From: AP-15 sp963787425
GTDB lineage: Bacteria; Pseudomonadota; Alphaproteobacteria; ATCC43930; CGMCC-115725
Length of the DNA stretch: 64,000 bases
Assembly: GCA_963787425.1 (NCBI GenBank)
Contig: CAWBCV010000004.1
Coordinates: forward strand, 1 to 64,000
Direction of reading: 5' to 3'
Under the pieces are notes generated by a model, which was not told the origin of the DNA, did no database searches, and worked only from the letters and a program-made list of their open reading frames with translations. A program made the translations under genes and the position numbers. This document shows positions 7,770 through 15,877 of the stretch, piece after piece; position 1 is the first letter of the stretch; every line of letters begins with the position of its first letter.

Positions 7770-9224
7770 TCAGGTGGCCTCTTCGGCCCTGTTGGTAATT
7801 CGGCGCCAAAGAGAGCGCAAACGCGCTCGAGGCGAAGCCGCGATCTGCGCCGCGAGTAGTTTCCTCTCGCGAGATATTGCGTCTCTCTCGCAGCGCAGCC
7901 GGTTGACTTCGTCGATCAGCGGGGGAAGACAGTGGCTGATCGCGATCACTTGCTCGTCAGCCGCCTCCACCCGGTTCGCCAGGACTGCCGCATTCCGGCG
8001 CAGCAGCTCGTTCTCATGCGACCCCGGTTCGAGCTGCGATCGCAAATCGCGAATTTCGGTTTCGAGGCGCTCCCATGCCGCATTCCATTCGCGCTGCTTG
8101 CCCTGGAGCGCGTCGAGGGTGTTTTGCTGCAGCTCCGATTGTCTGGCGGCGTCCTCGATCTCGGCCCGCAGCTGGGCAATCTGACTGTCCCGCTGGGCCC
8201 TCAGATCGACGGCTGTAGATAGCCGAGACTGCGTCTCGGCGAGCTCGCCTTTGAGGGCAGTGTTGCCGGCTTGCAGTGCCGCCTTTTGCTGCAGCCATGT
8301 TTCGCGTTCCGCCGAGAAGCGCCGCGCCGCCGAGGAGGCTTGCGACTTTGCCTCGACCAGATCGGCTTCGAGGCGTGTTATCGTCGCGGTCGTTTCGGTT
8401 AAGCGCGCGCGTTCGGTCTCCAGGTCGCGAGACGCCACACGTAGTGCGGCTACCGGCGAAGCCAGATTGCACCCCCGCAGCAAGGGCATGTCCGCGCGAT
8501 TACGATGCCATTTGGTGCCGTCGAAAACAGCGACCGGGTGAAGCATCGAGAATTGCGGGTCGGCGGGATAGCCGCGGGCCGCCAAATCGCGAAACACCGG
8601 TTCGATCGCCGGATTCGTGGCGACGAACGCCTCCGAGTCCCAAAGCAGCTCGAACCGGCGCAGGCCACCTCCCGGTTCGAGTTCACGGTCGGCATGTTGT
8701 TCGAGCCACCGCGCCGTTCTGCTGGGCTCACGGGCGGGGTCCATGATGTAAATTTTCCTGTCCCGCAGCTCACGTTTGGCGGTTACCGCCTCTCCGTTGC
8801 GCAGCGAACCCAGCACATCGTAGAGGCCGGAAGGGTAGCTCAAATTGAAGAATGCGTCATGAATTTGCAGCACGCCGTCGATGTCGACGATGGTGACGGT
8901 CCGGGTCGGGCTTTCGGGGAAGCCGAACCGGTAGCACCAGGCGCGCAGCCCGTGCTCGCTACAGGCTCGCCATAAGGCCAGCGCCGCACCGGTCGACGAG
9001 ACGCCAAGCCTGCCAGCCTCCAGGATTGCCGCCATGTCCGCATAGCACATCCGGTGATCGAGCTCGGCGGTGCGGTTCGCGGAAGCGACCGGCATCTCCC
9101 GATAGACTCGCCGGCGCAGTTTGTTTGCCCGACGCGAAAAGTCCTTCAAGCCGAACCCCCGTAGCCCGATCCAGCGCGGGCCGGGTTTGAATTTATCCCA
9201 GCGGCCGAGCAGTATCGGCGTCAT
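7770..9224 (-). CDS. Uncharacterised protein: N-terminal globular domain plus long coiled coil
   Basis: 484 residues from the ATG at 9224; a longer frame to 9338 is antisense to the neighbouring lipoprotein gene and is less likely. Residues about 1-270 are globular. The stretch GRLGVSSTGAALALW, SEHGLRAWCYRFGF and VLQIHDAFFNLSYP is reminiscent of a transglutaminase-like core, but Ser-Ser-Thr occupies the place of the usual Cys; that resemblance is weak. Residues about 275-480 are heptad-rich (RLEADLVEAKSQASSAARRF, LRAEIEDAARQSELQQ) and should form a long coiled coil, ending in a basic tail. No signal peptide is seen. Function unknown. Confidence 0.65.
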   Translation of the reverse strand: MTPILLGRWDKFKPGPRWIGLRGFGLKDFSRRANKLRRRVYREMPVASANRTAELDHRMCYADMAAILEAGRLGVSSTGAALALWRACSEHGLRAWCYRFGFPESPTRTVTIVDIDGVLQIHDAFFNLSYPSGLYDVLGSLRNGEAVTAKRELRDRKIYIMDPAREPSRTARWLEQHADRELEPGGGLRRFELLWDSEAFVATNPAIEPVFRDLAARGYPADPQFSMLHPVAVFDGTKWHRNRADMPLLRGCNLASPVAALRVASRDLETERARLTETTATITRLEADLVEAKSQASSAARRFSAERETWLQQKAALQAGNTALKGELAETQSRLSTAVDLRAQRDSQIAQLRAEIEDAARQSELQQNTLDALQGKQREWNAAWERLETEIRDLRSQLEPGSHENELLRRNAAVLANRVEAADEQVIAISHCLPPLIDEVNRLRCERDAISRERKLLAAQIAASPRARLRSLWRRITNRAEEAT

Positions 9225-9543
9225 GGCGGCTTTACGACAAGCTTCGACTGCCTTCCTATGCGCTGGGCTATGCTCTGTTGCCGCGGCATGCGCCATCCCG
9301 CGCGATGTCGGGGTCGCCGAGCGGTGCGCCGACATCATGCGCCGCGCCTATCCGAAAGCGTCGATCGATATCACCAAGACCGAGGCGACGGCCACGAGCC
9401 TGACGACGATCGTCGCCAACGCCGAGGGGGTCCGCACCGATGTGCCGCCCGGCGCGCCTGTACCGCAGGATCTGGCCGTCGAGTGCCGGTTCGACGAGAA
9501 TATCCTGACCGGATTTCGCTGGACGGCCGGACCGACGCATTGA
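9223..9543 (+). CDS. Small putative lipoprotein
   Basis: 106 residues from the ATG at 9223, which overlaps the start of the divergent coiled-coil gene within CATG. The N-terminus (MAALRQASTAFLCAGLCSVAAAC) looks like a lipoprotein signal with Cys23 as possible lipidation site, although Ala at -3 is a suboptimal lipobox. The mature part is short, with DIMRRAYPKASIDITKTEA and ECRFDENILTGFRWT. I recognise no family. Periplasmic or membrane location is inferred from the signal only. Confidence 0.5.
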   Translation: MAALRQASTAFLCAGLCSVAAACAIPRDVGVAERCADIMRRAYPKASIDITKTEATATSLTTIVANAEGVRTDVPPGAPVPQDLAVECRFDENILTGFRWTAGPTH

Positions 9544-9633
9544 ATGGGTTCGTTCAGGGCTGGCGCCTGCGGCGTGCTCTCGGCCATAATCGGGCATACG
9601 AGCGCGCAGCGCGCGGTGCGAAGAGGAGACGGG

Positions 9634-10431
9634 ATGATGGATCTGAGGCCCGGGGCCGAAAACAGACAAAAACGCGAATGGCTCCGGCGGGAAGAGCGCG
9701 CGGCTTCGGCGAAAGAGGGGGCGCTTGCCCCTTTTCGACAGTTCTTCGCGACCTCACCGGTTAGCTGCCCCTACATTGTACGCCGTGCGGAGCGCAAGCT
9801 GATCGTCGAGCTCGGCGGCAATGGCGCCGCGCTGTTTTATGATGATCTGTCCCGTGCCGGATTTCGCCGCAGCCACGGCTTTGCCTACCGGCCGGCCTGC
9901 CGCGGCTGCTCCTCCTGCGTGCCGGTGCGGATCGCCGCCGACCGCTTCGGCCATACCCGCTCGACCCGGCGCATCCGCAACGCCAATCGCGACCTTTCCG
10001 GCCGCCTGCTGGCCGCGCGTGCCACACCGGAGCAATTCCGGCTGTTCTCGGCCTATCAGCGTTCCCGCCATAGCGACAGCGACATGGCGTCGATGAGCTA
10101 TGGCGACTACCGGGGGATGGTCGAAGACACGCCGGTGCGGACGGGGATCGTCGAGTCCCGCGCTATTTCCGGAGAGCTCGTCGCGGCATCGCTGATAGAC
10201 CTGCTCGACGACGGGGTTTCGGCCGTCTACAGCTTTTACGATCCGCAGCAGCCGAGACGCAGCCTGGGCACCTGGAGCATCCTGTGGCTCGTCGAGCAAT
10301 GCCGGCACCATGGACAGCCTTACGTCTATCTCGGCTACTGGATCTCCGACAGCCCGAAAATGGCCTACAAGGCTCGTTTCCCGGCGCTTGAGCGTCTAGC
10401 CGATGGCGCCTGGATTGATTTCAGCTCTTAG
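9634..10431 (+). CDS. bpt: Aspartate/glutamate leucyltransferase (N-end rule aminoacyl-tRNA-protein transferase)
   Basis: 265 residues. The ATG at 9634 follows a GAGGAGA ribosome site at 9623-9629; the ATG at 9637 is equally well placed. The family core is complete: FFATSPVSCPYIVRRAERKL, GFRRSHGFAYRPACRGCSSCVPVRI with the conserved cysteines, DMASMSYGDY, and the C-terminal GNAT-like YSFYDP, LGTWSILWLVEQ and YLGYWISDSPKMAYKA. The enzyme transfers leucine from tRNA to N-terminal Asp or Glu, marking proteins for ClpS/ClpAP degradation. Its stop is four bases before the next gene. Confidence 0.93.
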   Translation: MMDLRPGAENRQKREWLRREERAASAKEGALAPFRQFFATSPVSCPYIVRRAERKLIVELGGNGAALFYDDLSRAGFRRSHGFAYRPACRGCSSCVPVRIAADRFGHTRSTRRIRNANRDLSGRLLAARATPEQFRLFSAYQRSRHSDSDMASMSYGDYRGMVEDTPVRTGIVESRAISGELVAASLIDLLDDGVSAVYSFYDPQQPRRSLGTWSILWLVEQCRHHGQPYVYLGYWISDSPKMAYKARFPALERLADGAWIDFSS

Positions 10432-10434
10432 CCG

Positions 10435-11814
10435 ATGGCGATCGGCGCCCTCAACTCTGCGATCTTTGCCGATATGTTCGGCACCGCGCCGATGCGAGAG
10501 GTGTTCGGTGACGACGCCTTTCTCGCGCGCTGCATAGAGGTCGAGGCGGCTCTCGCGCGCGCCCAAGGAAGGCTCGGGGTCATCCCGGCCGAAGCAGCCG
10601 ACGCGATCACGCACGCGGCCAATGCGCTGGCCAGCGGCTGCGAGGCGCTCGATCTGGCGCGCCTGAAGAACCAGACCGAGACGGTCGGTTACCCGATCCT
10701 GCCGCTCGTCCGTCAGATGGCCGAGTTGGCGGGTGACGCGGGCCGCTATCTGCATTGGGGCGCCACGACGCAGGACATCATGGACACCGCCGCGGTGCTG
10801 CAGATCCGCGCCGGGCTCGCCCTGATCGAGCAGGATCTGACGGCGGCGCGCGGTCATCTTGCCGAGCTCGCGCGCAAACACCGCGACACGCCAATGGCCG
10901 GGCGCACCCACCTGCAGCACGCGCTGCCGGTGACGTTCGGCTACAAGGCGGCGGTGTGGCTCTACGCTCTCGACCGCCATGCCGATCGGCTGCGCGAACT
11001 GCGCCCGCGTGTGCTGCTGGTGCAGTTCGGCGGTGCCGCCGGCACCCTTGCGTCGCTCGGCAATGGCGAGCGCAGCCTCGACACCCGCGCCGAGCTGGCT
11101 CGCGAGCTGGGCCTCGGCGACCCGTCGATCACCTGGCACGTGGTCCGCGACGGCATCGCCGAGACAGTGCAGGTCTTGGCATTGATGGCTGGCAGTCTCG
11201 GCAAAATCGCCTTCGATGTTATGCTGATGTCGGCGACCGAATTCGGCGAGGCGGCCGAACCCTTCATCGAGGGCCGCGGCTCGAGCTCGACGATGCCTCA
11301 GAAGCGCAACCCGATTTCGTGCGAGCTGATCCTCGCTGCGGCGAAAGTATTGCGCCAGCACGCGGGGCTGGCGCTCGATGCCGTCGTCACCGACTTCGAG
11401 CGCGCGACCGGCCCTTGGCATGTCGAATGGGTAGCGCTGCCCGAAGCCTTCGGCTTTGCCGCCGGCGCGCTGCATCAGGCGCGTTTCATGCTCGGCGGGC
11501 TGATCATCGATGCCGGCCGCATGGCGAAGAACCTCGCGATGACGCACGGGCTGATCGTCGCGGAGGCGGTGATGATGGGCCTGGCGCCACACACCGGCCG
11601 CAACGAGGCGCATGATCTAGTCTATGACGCCTGCCGGAATGCGATCGAGACCGACCGGCCTCTGCTCGACGTACTGCTGGAGATCCCTGCGGTGGCCGAC
11701 CCGCTCGGGCCGGAGAAGCTCAAGGCGTTGACCGATCCCGCAAATTATCTCGGCGCGGCCCCGGCGATGGTCGACCATATGCTGGCCCGGCGCGCGCACG
11801 GCACGAACGCGTAA
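10435..11814 (+). CDS. Fumarase/aspartase-superfamily lyase, 3-carboxymuconate cycloisomerase-like
   Basis: 459 residues. The superfamily signature GSSSTMPQKRNP carries the mobile catalytic loop, and HWGATTQDIMDTA and GRTHLQHALPVTFG are the other two conserved regions. Length and the C-terminal extension (LVYDACRNAIETDRPLLDVL) are closest to PcaB-type cycloisomerases and the related adenylosuccinate-lyase-like group. No other protocatechuate genes are nearby, so the exact reaction is uncertain; a paralogue acting on another dicarboxylate is possible. It starts four bases after bpt. Confidence 0.82.
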   Translation: MAIGALNSAIFADMFGTAPMREVFGDDAFLARCIEVEAALARAQGRLGVIPAEAADAITHAANALASGCEALDLARLKNQTETVGYPILPLVRQMAELAGDAGRYLHWGATTQDIMDTAAVLQIRAGLALIEQDLTAARGHLAELARKHRDTPMAGRTHLQHALPVTFGYKAAVWLYALDRHADRLRELRPRVLLVQFGGAAGTLASLGNGERSLDTRAELARELGLGDPSITWHVVRDGIAETVQVLALMAGSLGKIAFDVMLMSATEFGEAAEPFIEGRGSSSTMPQKRNPISCELILAAAKVLRQHAGLALDAVVTDFERATGPWHVEWVALPEAFGFAAGALHQARFMLGGLIIDAGRMAKNLAMTHGLIVAEAVMMGLAPHTGRNEAHDLVYDACRNAIETDRPLLDVLLEIPAVADPLGPEKLKALTDPANYLGAAPAMVDHMLARRAHGTNA

Positions 11815-11849
11815 CGGGCTGGGGAAGTCTGACCGCATCGCTCTGCCCT

Positions 11850-13751
11850 TTGCCCCAACAGCTCGTCAGACTGCTCTTGCCACATCGCGGCGAACCGCCT
11901 ATCCGCTCGCCGGTGGCCGACATTGCCCCTGCCGAAATAACGGACCGGACCGGCGCGGCGGCGGAGCGGGCGCTCCCCGCCGAACGGCGGTTGCGCGACA
12001 GCGAGCTGTTTCTGCTCGCGCTCGCACTAGCGGCCGGAGTCGCGGCCGGCATCGGGGTGGTGCTGATCGACCTGCTGCTCGCCGTTCTGCGTAAGGTCGC
12101 TTTCGGAGTTGGGTTTGACGAACATCTAATCGACATCGATCTGGGTCCGGCGCGGGTCTTGGCGATGCCGGTCCTCGGTGGGCTGCTCGTTGGCCTCGCT
12201 TTGACGCTGTTGCGGCGCTGGCGGCCGCGCGAGGTCGTCGACGCCATTGAGGCGAACGCTCTGTTGGGCGGCCGGATGTCGGTATCCGACAGCCTTGGCC
12301 TGGTTGCCGCGACCCTGCTGTCCGGCGGGTTCGGAGCCTCGGTCGGAATGGAGGCCGCCTACACCCAGCTCGGCGCGGCCCTTGCATCCCGGCTCGGCAG
12401 AGCCGCCGATCTGCGCCGTGATGATGTCCGCACCCTCGTCGGATGCGGCGCGGCCGGCGCGATCGCAGCCGCCTTCAATGCCCCGCTGACCGGCGCGTTC
12501 TATGCCTTCGAGCTGATCATCGGCAGCTATACGCTGCAGACCTTGGCGCCGGTCGGCATCGCAGCGCTGACCGGAGCGTTGGTCGTCCGCGGCCTCGTCG
12601 GCTCGACCCCGATCTTTGTGGTTTGGCACGAAATCAACATTTCGGCCTCCGATTACCCGGCGTTTTTTTGCCTCGGTCTGGCTTCCGCGGGGCTCGGCAT
12701 CCTGGTGATGAAGGGCGTGACGTCGACCGAAGCGCTGTTTCGCTCACTGGCCGTGCCGCGCTGGGCGCGGCCGGCGATCGGTGGTCTCCTCATCGGGGCC
12801 ATCGCCGTGCCATTTCCGCAAATTCTTGGAAGCGGGCATGGCGGCATAATGCGGGTATTGCATTCCAGCTTCGATCTGCCCTTTCTCGCCGGACTGATCG
12901 TAGCCAAGATCGTTGCTTCAGCCGTATCGATTGGTTCCGGGTTTCGCGGCGGCCTGTTCAGCACCTCGCTCTTCCTCGGAAGCCTCTTCGGCAGCTTCAT
13001 CGGCGCGGGGCTAGCCCAGCTCGGCCCGCAGCTCGGCGCCGACCCGTTGGTCTATGCCATGGTAGGCATGGGCGCGGTGGCCGCGGCGATCGTCGGCGCC
13101 CCGGTCACGATGATCATGATCGTGCTCGAAACGACGGGTGATTTTTCGGCGATGATCGGCGTCATGGTCGGGGTCGTTACCGCGGCGATCGCGGTGCGTC
13201 ATTGGTTCGGCTATTCCTTCGCGACTTGGCGCTTTCACTTACGCGGCTTAAGCATACGCAGCCCCGAGGATGTGGGTTGGATCAACGAGCTCCTGGTCGG
13301 GCCGATGATGCGGCGCGATCCGGCGGTCATCGCCGCCGAGCTGCCCGTCGACGGGCTCCGCAAACGGTTTCCAGCCGGCAGCATCAGACAGGTTTTCGTC
13401 GTCGACGGCCGCGGCGGGTTCTGCGGCATAATTGATCCTGGCGATCCAAGCGTCGTGAACGACGCAGAGGCGAGCAAGACCGTTGGGGAGCTGGTCTCGC
13501 AGCCGGCGCCGTTCCTGCTGCCGAGCGACGACCTGCGCACGGCGCTCGATCGGTTCAGCCAAGCGGCGCAGGAGACCCTGCCGGTTGTCGATAATCCAAA
13601 GGATCGCCGGATCATCGGCTACTTGAGCGAAGCCTATGCTCTACGCCGCTATGCTCACGAACTCGAGCGCCATCGCGGTGGCCGGCAGGATGATGCGGGC
13701 ATCTTCAGCCCAGCTTCTGGAGACGTGCTGACCGGGCCCAAGCAACCGTAA
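11850..13751 (+). CDS. ClC family chloride channel/transporter with CBS-like C-terminus
   Basis: About 633 residues from a TTG at 11850; an in-frame GTG at 11913 is an alternative. About ten hydrophobic segments span residues 50-480. The filter motifs are divergent: GGFGASVGMEAAYTQ stands where GREGP is usual, keeping the gating glutamate but losing the following Gly-Pro. NAPLTGAFYAFELIIG and GFRGGLFSTSLF match helices H and N. The C-terminal region (about 500-615) is a weak CBS pair (IRQVFVVDGRGGFCGII, TLPVVDNPKDRRIIGYL). The protein should carry anions across the inner membrane; channel versus H+/Cl- exchange cannot be decided. Confidence 0.88.
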   Translation: MPQQLVRLLLPHRGEPPIRSPVADIAPAEITDRTGAAAERALPAERRLRDSELFLLALALAAGVAAGIGVVLIDLLLAVLRKVAFGVGFDEHLIDIDLGPARVLAMPVLGGLLVGLALTLLRRWRPREVVDAIEANALLGGRMSVSDSLGLVAATLLSGGFGASVGMEAAYTQLGAALASRLGRAADLRRDDVRTLVGCGAAGAIAAAFNAPLTGAFYAFELIIGSYTLQTLAPVGIAALTGALVVRGLVGSTPIFVVWHEINISASDYPAFFCLGLASAGLGILVMKGVTSTEALFRSLAVPRWARPAIGGLLIGAIAVPFPQILGSGHGGIMRVLHSSFDLPFLAGLIVAKIVASAVSIGSGFRGGLFSTSLFLGSLFGSFIGAGLAQLGPQLGADPLVYAMVGMGAVAAAIVGAPVTMIMIVLETTGDFSAMIGVMVGVVTAAIAVRHWFGYSFATWRFHLRGLSIRSPEDVGWINELLVGPMMRRDPAVIAAELPVDGLRKRFPAGSIRQVFVVDGRGGFCGIIDPGDPSVVNDAEASKTVGELVSQPAPFLLPSDDLRTALDRFSQAAQETLPVVDNPKDRRIIGYLSEAYALRRYAHELERHRGGRQDDAGIFSPASGDVLTGPKQP

Positions 13752-13821
13752 AAAGATGACGAGATTTCGCAAGGCTGCGTTAGAATGCGCGCAAAGCTAT
13801 TTAGCCGGGCAGGGGCTCAGC

Positions 13822-13861
13822 CGTCTGCTCGGGTGGAGTGAGGATGAGCGCCGAGCAGACG
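13822..13861 (+). promoter_or_regulatory. Hairpin enclosing the ribosome site of the ABC-operon leader ORF
   Basis: Perfect 11-bp arms CGTCTGCTCGG (13822-13832) and CCGAGCAGACG (13851-13861) enclose an 18-nt loop, GTGGAGTGAGGATGAGCG. The loop holds the Shine-Dalgarno-like GGAGTGAGG and the ATG at 13844. In mRNA this would place the initiation region at the tip of a stable stem, suiting control by translation, a protein or a small RNA. No ligand-binding core is recognised. Confidence 0.55.
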
Positions 13862-14026
13862 TACGTTTATCGCGGCCCTACCACGACGGCTTTGACCGCA
13901 CTATTCCGTAATTCGACCATGCTGCCCCATTGCATCCTCGACGGTGAACCGGCTAACAAAGCGGCCAATTCTGAGCTGGAACAGGTGACGGCGGCAGCGC
14001 CCCGGCCGGCCTCCGAGGAGGAGTAG
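13844..14026 (+). CDS. Small leader ORF ahead of the ABC importer genes
   Basis: 60 residues from the ATG at 13844; an in-frame GTG at 13838 is the alternative. The stop TAG is four bases before the first permease start, and the GAGGAG ribosome site of that permease lies inside the last codons, so translation is probably coupled. The sequence (start MSAEQTYVYRGPTTTALTAL, acidic end ASEEE) has no signal peptide, membrane helix or known domain. It may be a small protein or a regulatory leader peptide. Its placement and the enclosing hairpin are the evidence. Confidence 0.45.
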   Translation: MSAEQTYVYRGPTTTALTALFRNSTMLPHCILDGEPANKAANSELEQVTAAAPRPASEEE

Positions 14027-14030
14027 AGGG

Positions 14031-14960
14031 ATGGCAGACGTCGTAGCCCGCGATCTTCGCGTTCCAGCGCGAAGTGGCCAACTTACGCTCCACAAGTTCG
14101 CGCGCCGCAAATCGACGATAGCGTTCTTGATGGCCTTGCCCTTGATCACGATTGTCCTATGCTTGGTTGTCTACCCGGCATTCTATTCGATCCATCTCGC
14201 GACCCTGAACAAGTCGATGCAGCACTTTGTCGGCTTTGGCAATTTCGAGTTCCTGTTCCGGCGCAACACATTTTGGATGGTAGTCGAGCAGTCGCTGCTG
14301 TTCGCGATCACCGCTGTCATCTTCAAGGCCGTGGTCGGCTTCATCGTCGCCCATTTTGTTCACAACCTGCCGGCGCAAGGACAACGCAAGTGGCGCGGCA
14401 TGCTGCTGATCCCGTGGGTCATCCCGCCGGCAATGAGCACGCTCGCCTGGCTGTGGCTGTTCGACCCGTCATACAGCGCGTTTAACTGGGTCTTCGCCCA
14501 TCTCGGCATCCCGCAGGTAGCCTGGCTCGGCAATCCCTATTGGGCGCGCTTTTGCGTGATCCTCGTCAATGTGTGGGTAGGGTCGCCGTTCTTCATGATC
14601 ATGTACCTCGCCGCCCTCAAATCCGTGCCCGAACAGCTGCACGAGGCCGCGGCGATCGACGGAGCCAATTGGCTCCAAAAGATTTGGTACATCAACCTGC
14701 CTATGATGCGCAACATCATCCAAATTACGGCATTGTTCTCGCTGATCGTTACCTTCGCCAATTTTGATATCGTCAAGATCCTCACCAATGGCGGACCCGT
14801 CGACCAGACGCACGTCTTCGCCACCTGGGCGTTCACCTTGGCGATCTGGGGCAACGACATTCCGCTTGGCGCGTCGGTATCGCTGTTCATGGCCCCGATC
14901 CTCGCAATCGCGGCGTTCTTTATCTTGCGCAACGTGCGCCGCCGCGGCAACGAGGCGTGA
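14031..14960 (+). CDS. Sugar-type ABC importer permease (MalF/UgpA family)
   Basis: 309 residues with six predicted transmembrane helices and a cytoplasmic N-terminus. The EAA loop HEAAAIDGANWLQKIWYINLPMM, which contacts the ATPase (in part EAAAIDGANWLQKIW), is well conserved for carbohydrate-uptake family 1. Good ribosome site GAGGAG upstream. It is first of three genes (two permeases plus ATPase) with overlapping or near-abutting ends. Substrates of this family are oligosaccharides, polyols, glycerol-3-phosphate and the like; the specific one is unknown because no binding protein is encoded alongside. Confidence 0.92.
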   Translation: MADVVARDLRVPARSGQLTLHKFARRKSTIAFLMALPLITIVLCLVVYPAFYSIHLATLNKSMQHFVGFGNFEFLFRRNTFWMVVEQSLLFAITAVIFKAVVGFIVAHFVHNLPAQGQRKWRGMLLIPWVIPPAMSTLAWLWLFDPSYSAFNWVFAHLGIPQVAWLGNPYWARFCVILVNVWVGSPFFMIMYLAALKSVPEQLHEAAAIDGANWLQKIWYINLPMMRNIIQITALFSLIVTFANFDIVKILTNGGPVDQTHVFATWAFTLAIWGNDIPLGASVSLFMAPILAIAAFFILRNVRRRGNEA

Positions 14961-14962
14961 CA

Positions 14963-15874
14963 ATGACGACCGCAACGGCAGAAGGCACCGGACAAATCGG
15001 GCGGGCGCGCTACGGGAGCATTTCACGCGGCCGGCGCAGAGCGCTTTTCTGGTCCTATTTCTTCCTGATCCTGTTCGTGATTTTCTTTCTGACCCCGCCC
15101 GTCTACATGTTCATCACCTCGCTCAAATCGAGCGCGGAGATCTCGGCAGCCACCAACCCGTGGTGGGTCTATCATCCCACCCTCTCGAACTACATCGACC
15201 TGCTTACCCAAAACCAATTCCTGATATTCTTCCGTAACTCGGCGATCGTGTCGGTCTGCGTGGTGACCATCACCATGGTGGTCAGCATTTTCGCCGCGTT
15301 TGCTTTGGCTCGAATGCGGTTCTGGGGTTCGGCGACTTTGGCGACCGGCGTGTTCTTGACCTACCTGATACCGGAATCGCTGCTGTTCATCCCTTTGTTC
15401 AAGACTTTCGCCTACATCCATGACAAGACCGGGATCGAGTTGATCAACCACTGGTGGGTGCTGATCATTCTCTATCCGACCTTGACGGTTCCCTTCGCGA
15501 CATGGCTGATGATCGGCTACTTCTCCAGCATTCCGAAGGAGTTGGACGAGGCGGCGCTGATCGACGGCGCCGGCTATATGCAGATGCTGACGCGTATCTT
15601 CATCCCGGTGGCGATCCCCGGGATCATCGCGGCGATGATCTTCACCTTTACGGTATCGTGGGCGAACTTCCTGTATCCGCTTGCATTTACCACTTCGGCC
15701 GACCAGCTCGTCCTGCCGGTCGGGATCGTGACCACGCTGATCCGCGGCGATGTCTATGCCTGGGGACAGATCATGACCGGCGCATTGCTCGGGGCGGCGC
15801 CGCCGTTGATCATCTATGCGTTTCTGATGGACTACTACATCTCCGGCCTGACCGCCGGCGCCACGAAAGGGTAG
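14963..15874 (+). CDS. Sugar-type ABC importer permease (MalG/UgpE family)
   Basis: 303 residues from the ATG at 14963; a GTG at 14957 overlapping the previous stop is the alternative. Six transmembrane helices are predicted, and the EAA loop DEAALIDGAGYMQMLTRIF is present near residue 200. The PVYMFITSLKS segment after the first helix is typical of MalG-type subunits. It pairs with the upstream MalF-type subunit to form the translocation pore. Confidence 0.92.
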   Translation: MTTATAEGTGQIGRARYGSISRGRRRALFWSYFFLILFVIFFLTPPVYMFITSLKSSAEISAATNPWWVYHPTLSNYIDLLTQNQFLIFFRNSAIVSVCVVTITMVVSIFAAFALARMRFWGSATLATGVFLTYLIPESLLFIPLFKTFAYIHDKTGIELINHWWVLIILYPTLTVPFATWLMIGYFSSIPKELDEAALIDGAGYMQMLTRIFIPVAIPGIIAAMIFTFTVSWANFLYPLAFTTSADQLVLPVGIVTTLIRGDVYAWGQIMTGALLGAAPPLIIYAFLMDYYISGLTAGATKG

Positions 15875-15877
15875 AAG

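Noticed and set aside
7932..9120. Several plus-strand ORFs opposite the coiled-coil gene
   Set aside because: Composition is Arg/Ser/Pro-rich and without motifs; they are antisense shadows of a GC-rich coding gene.
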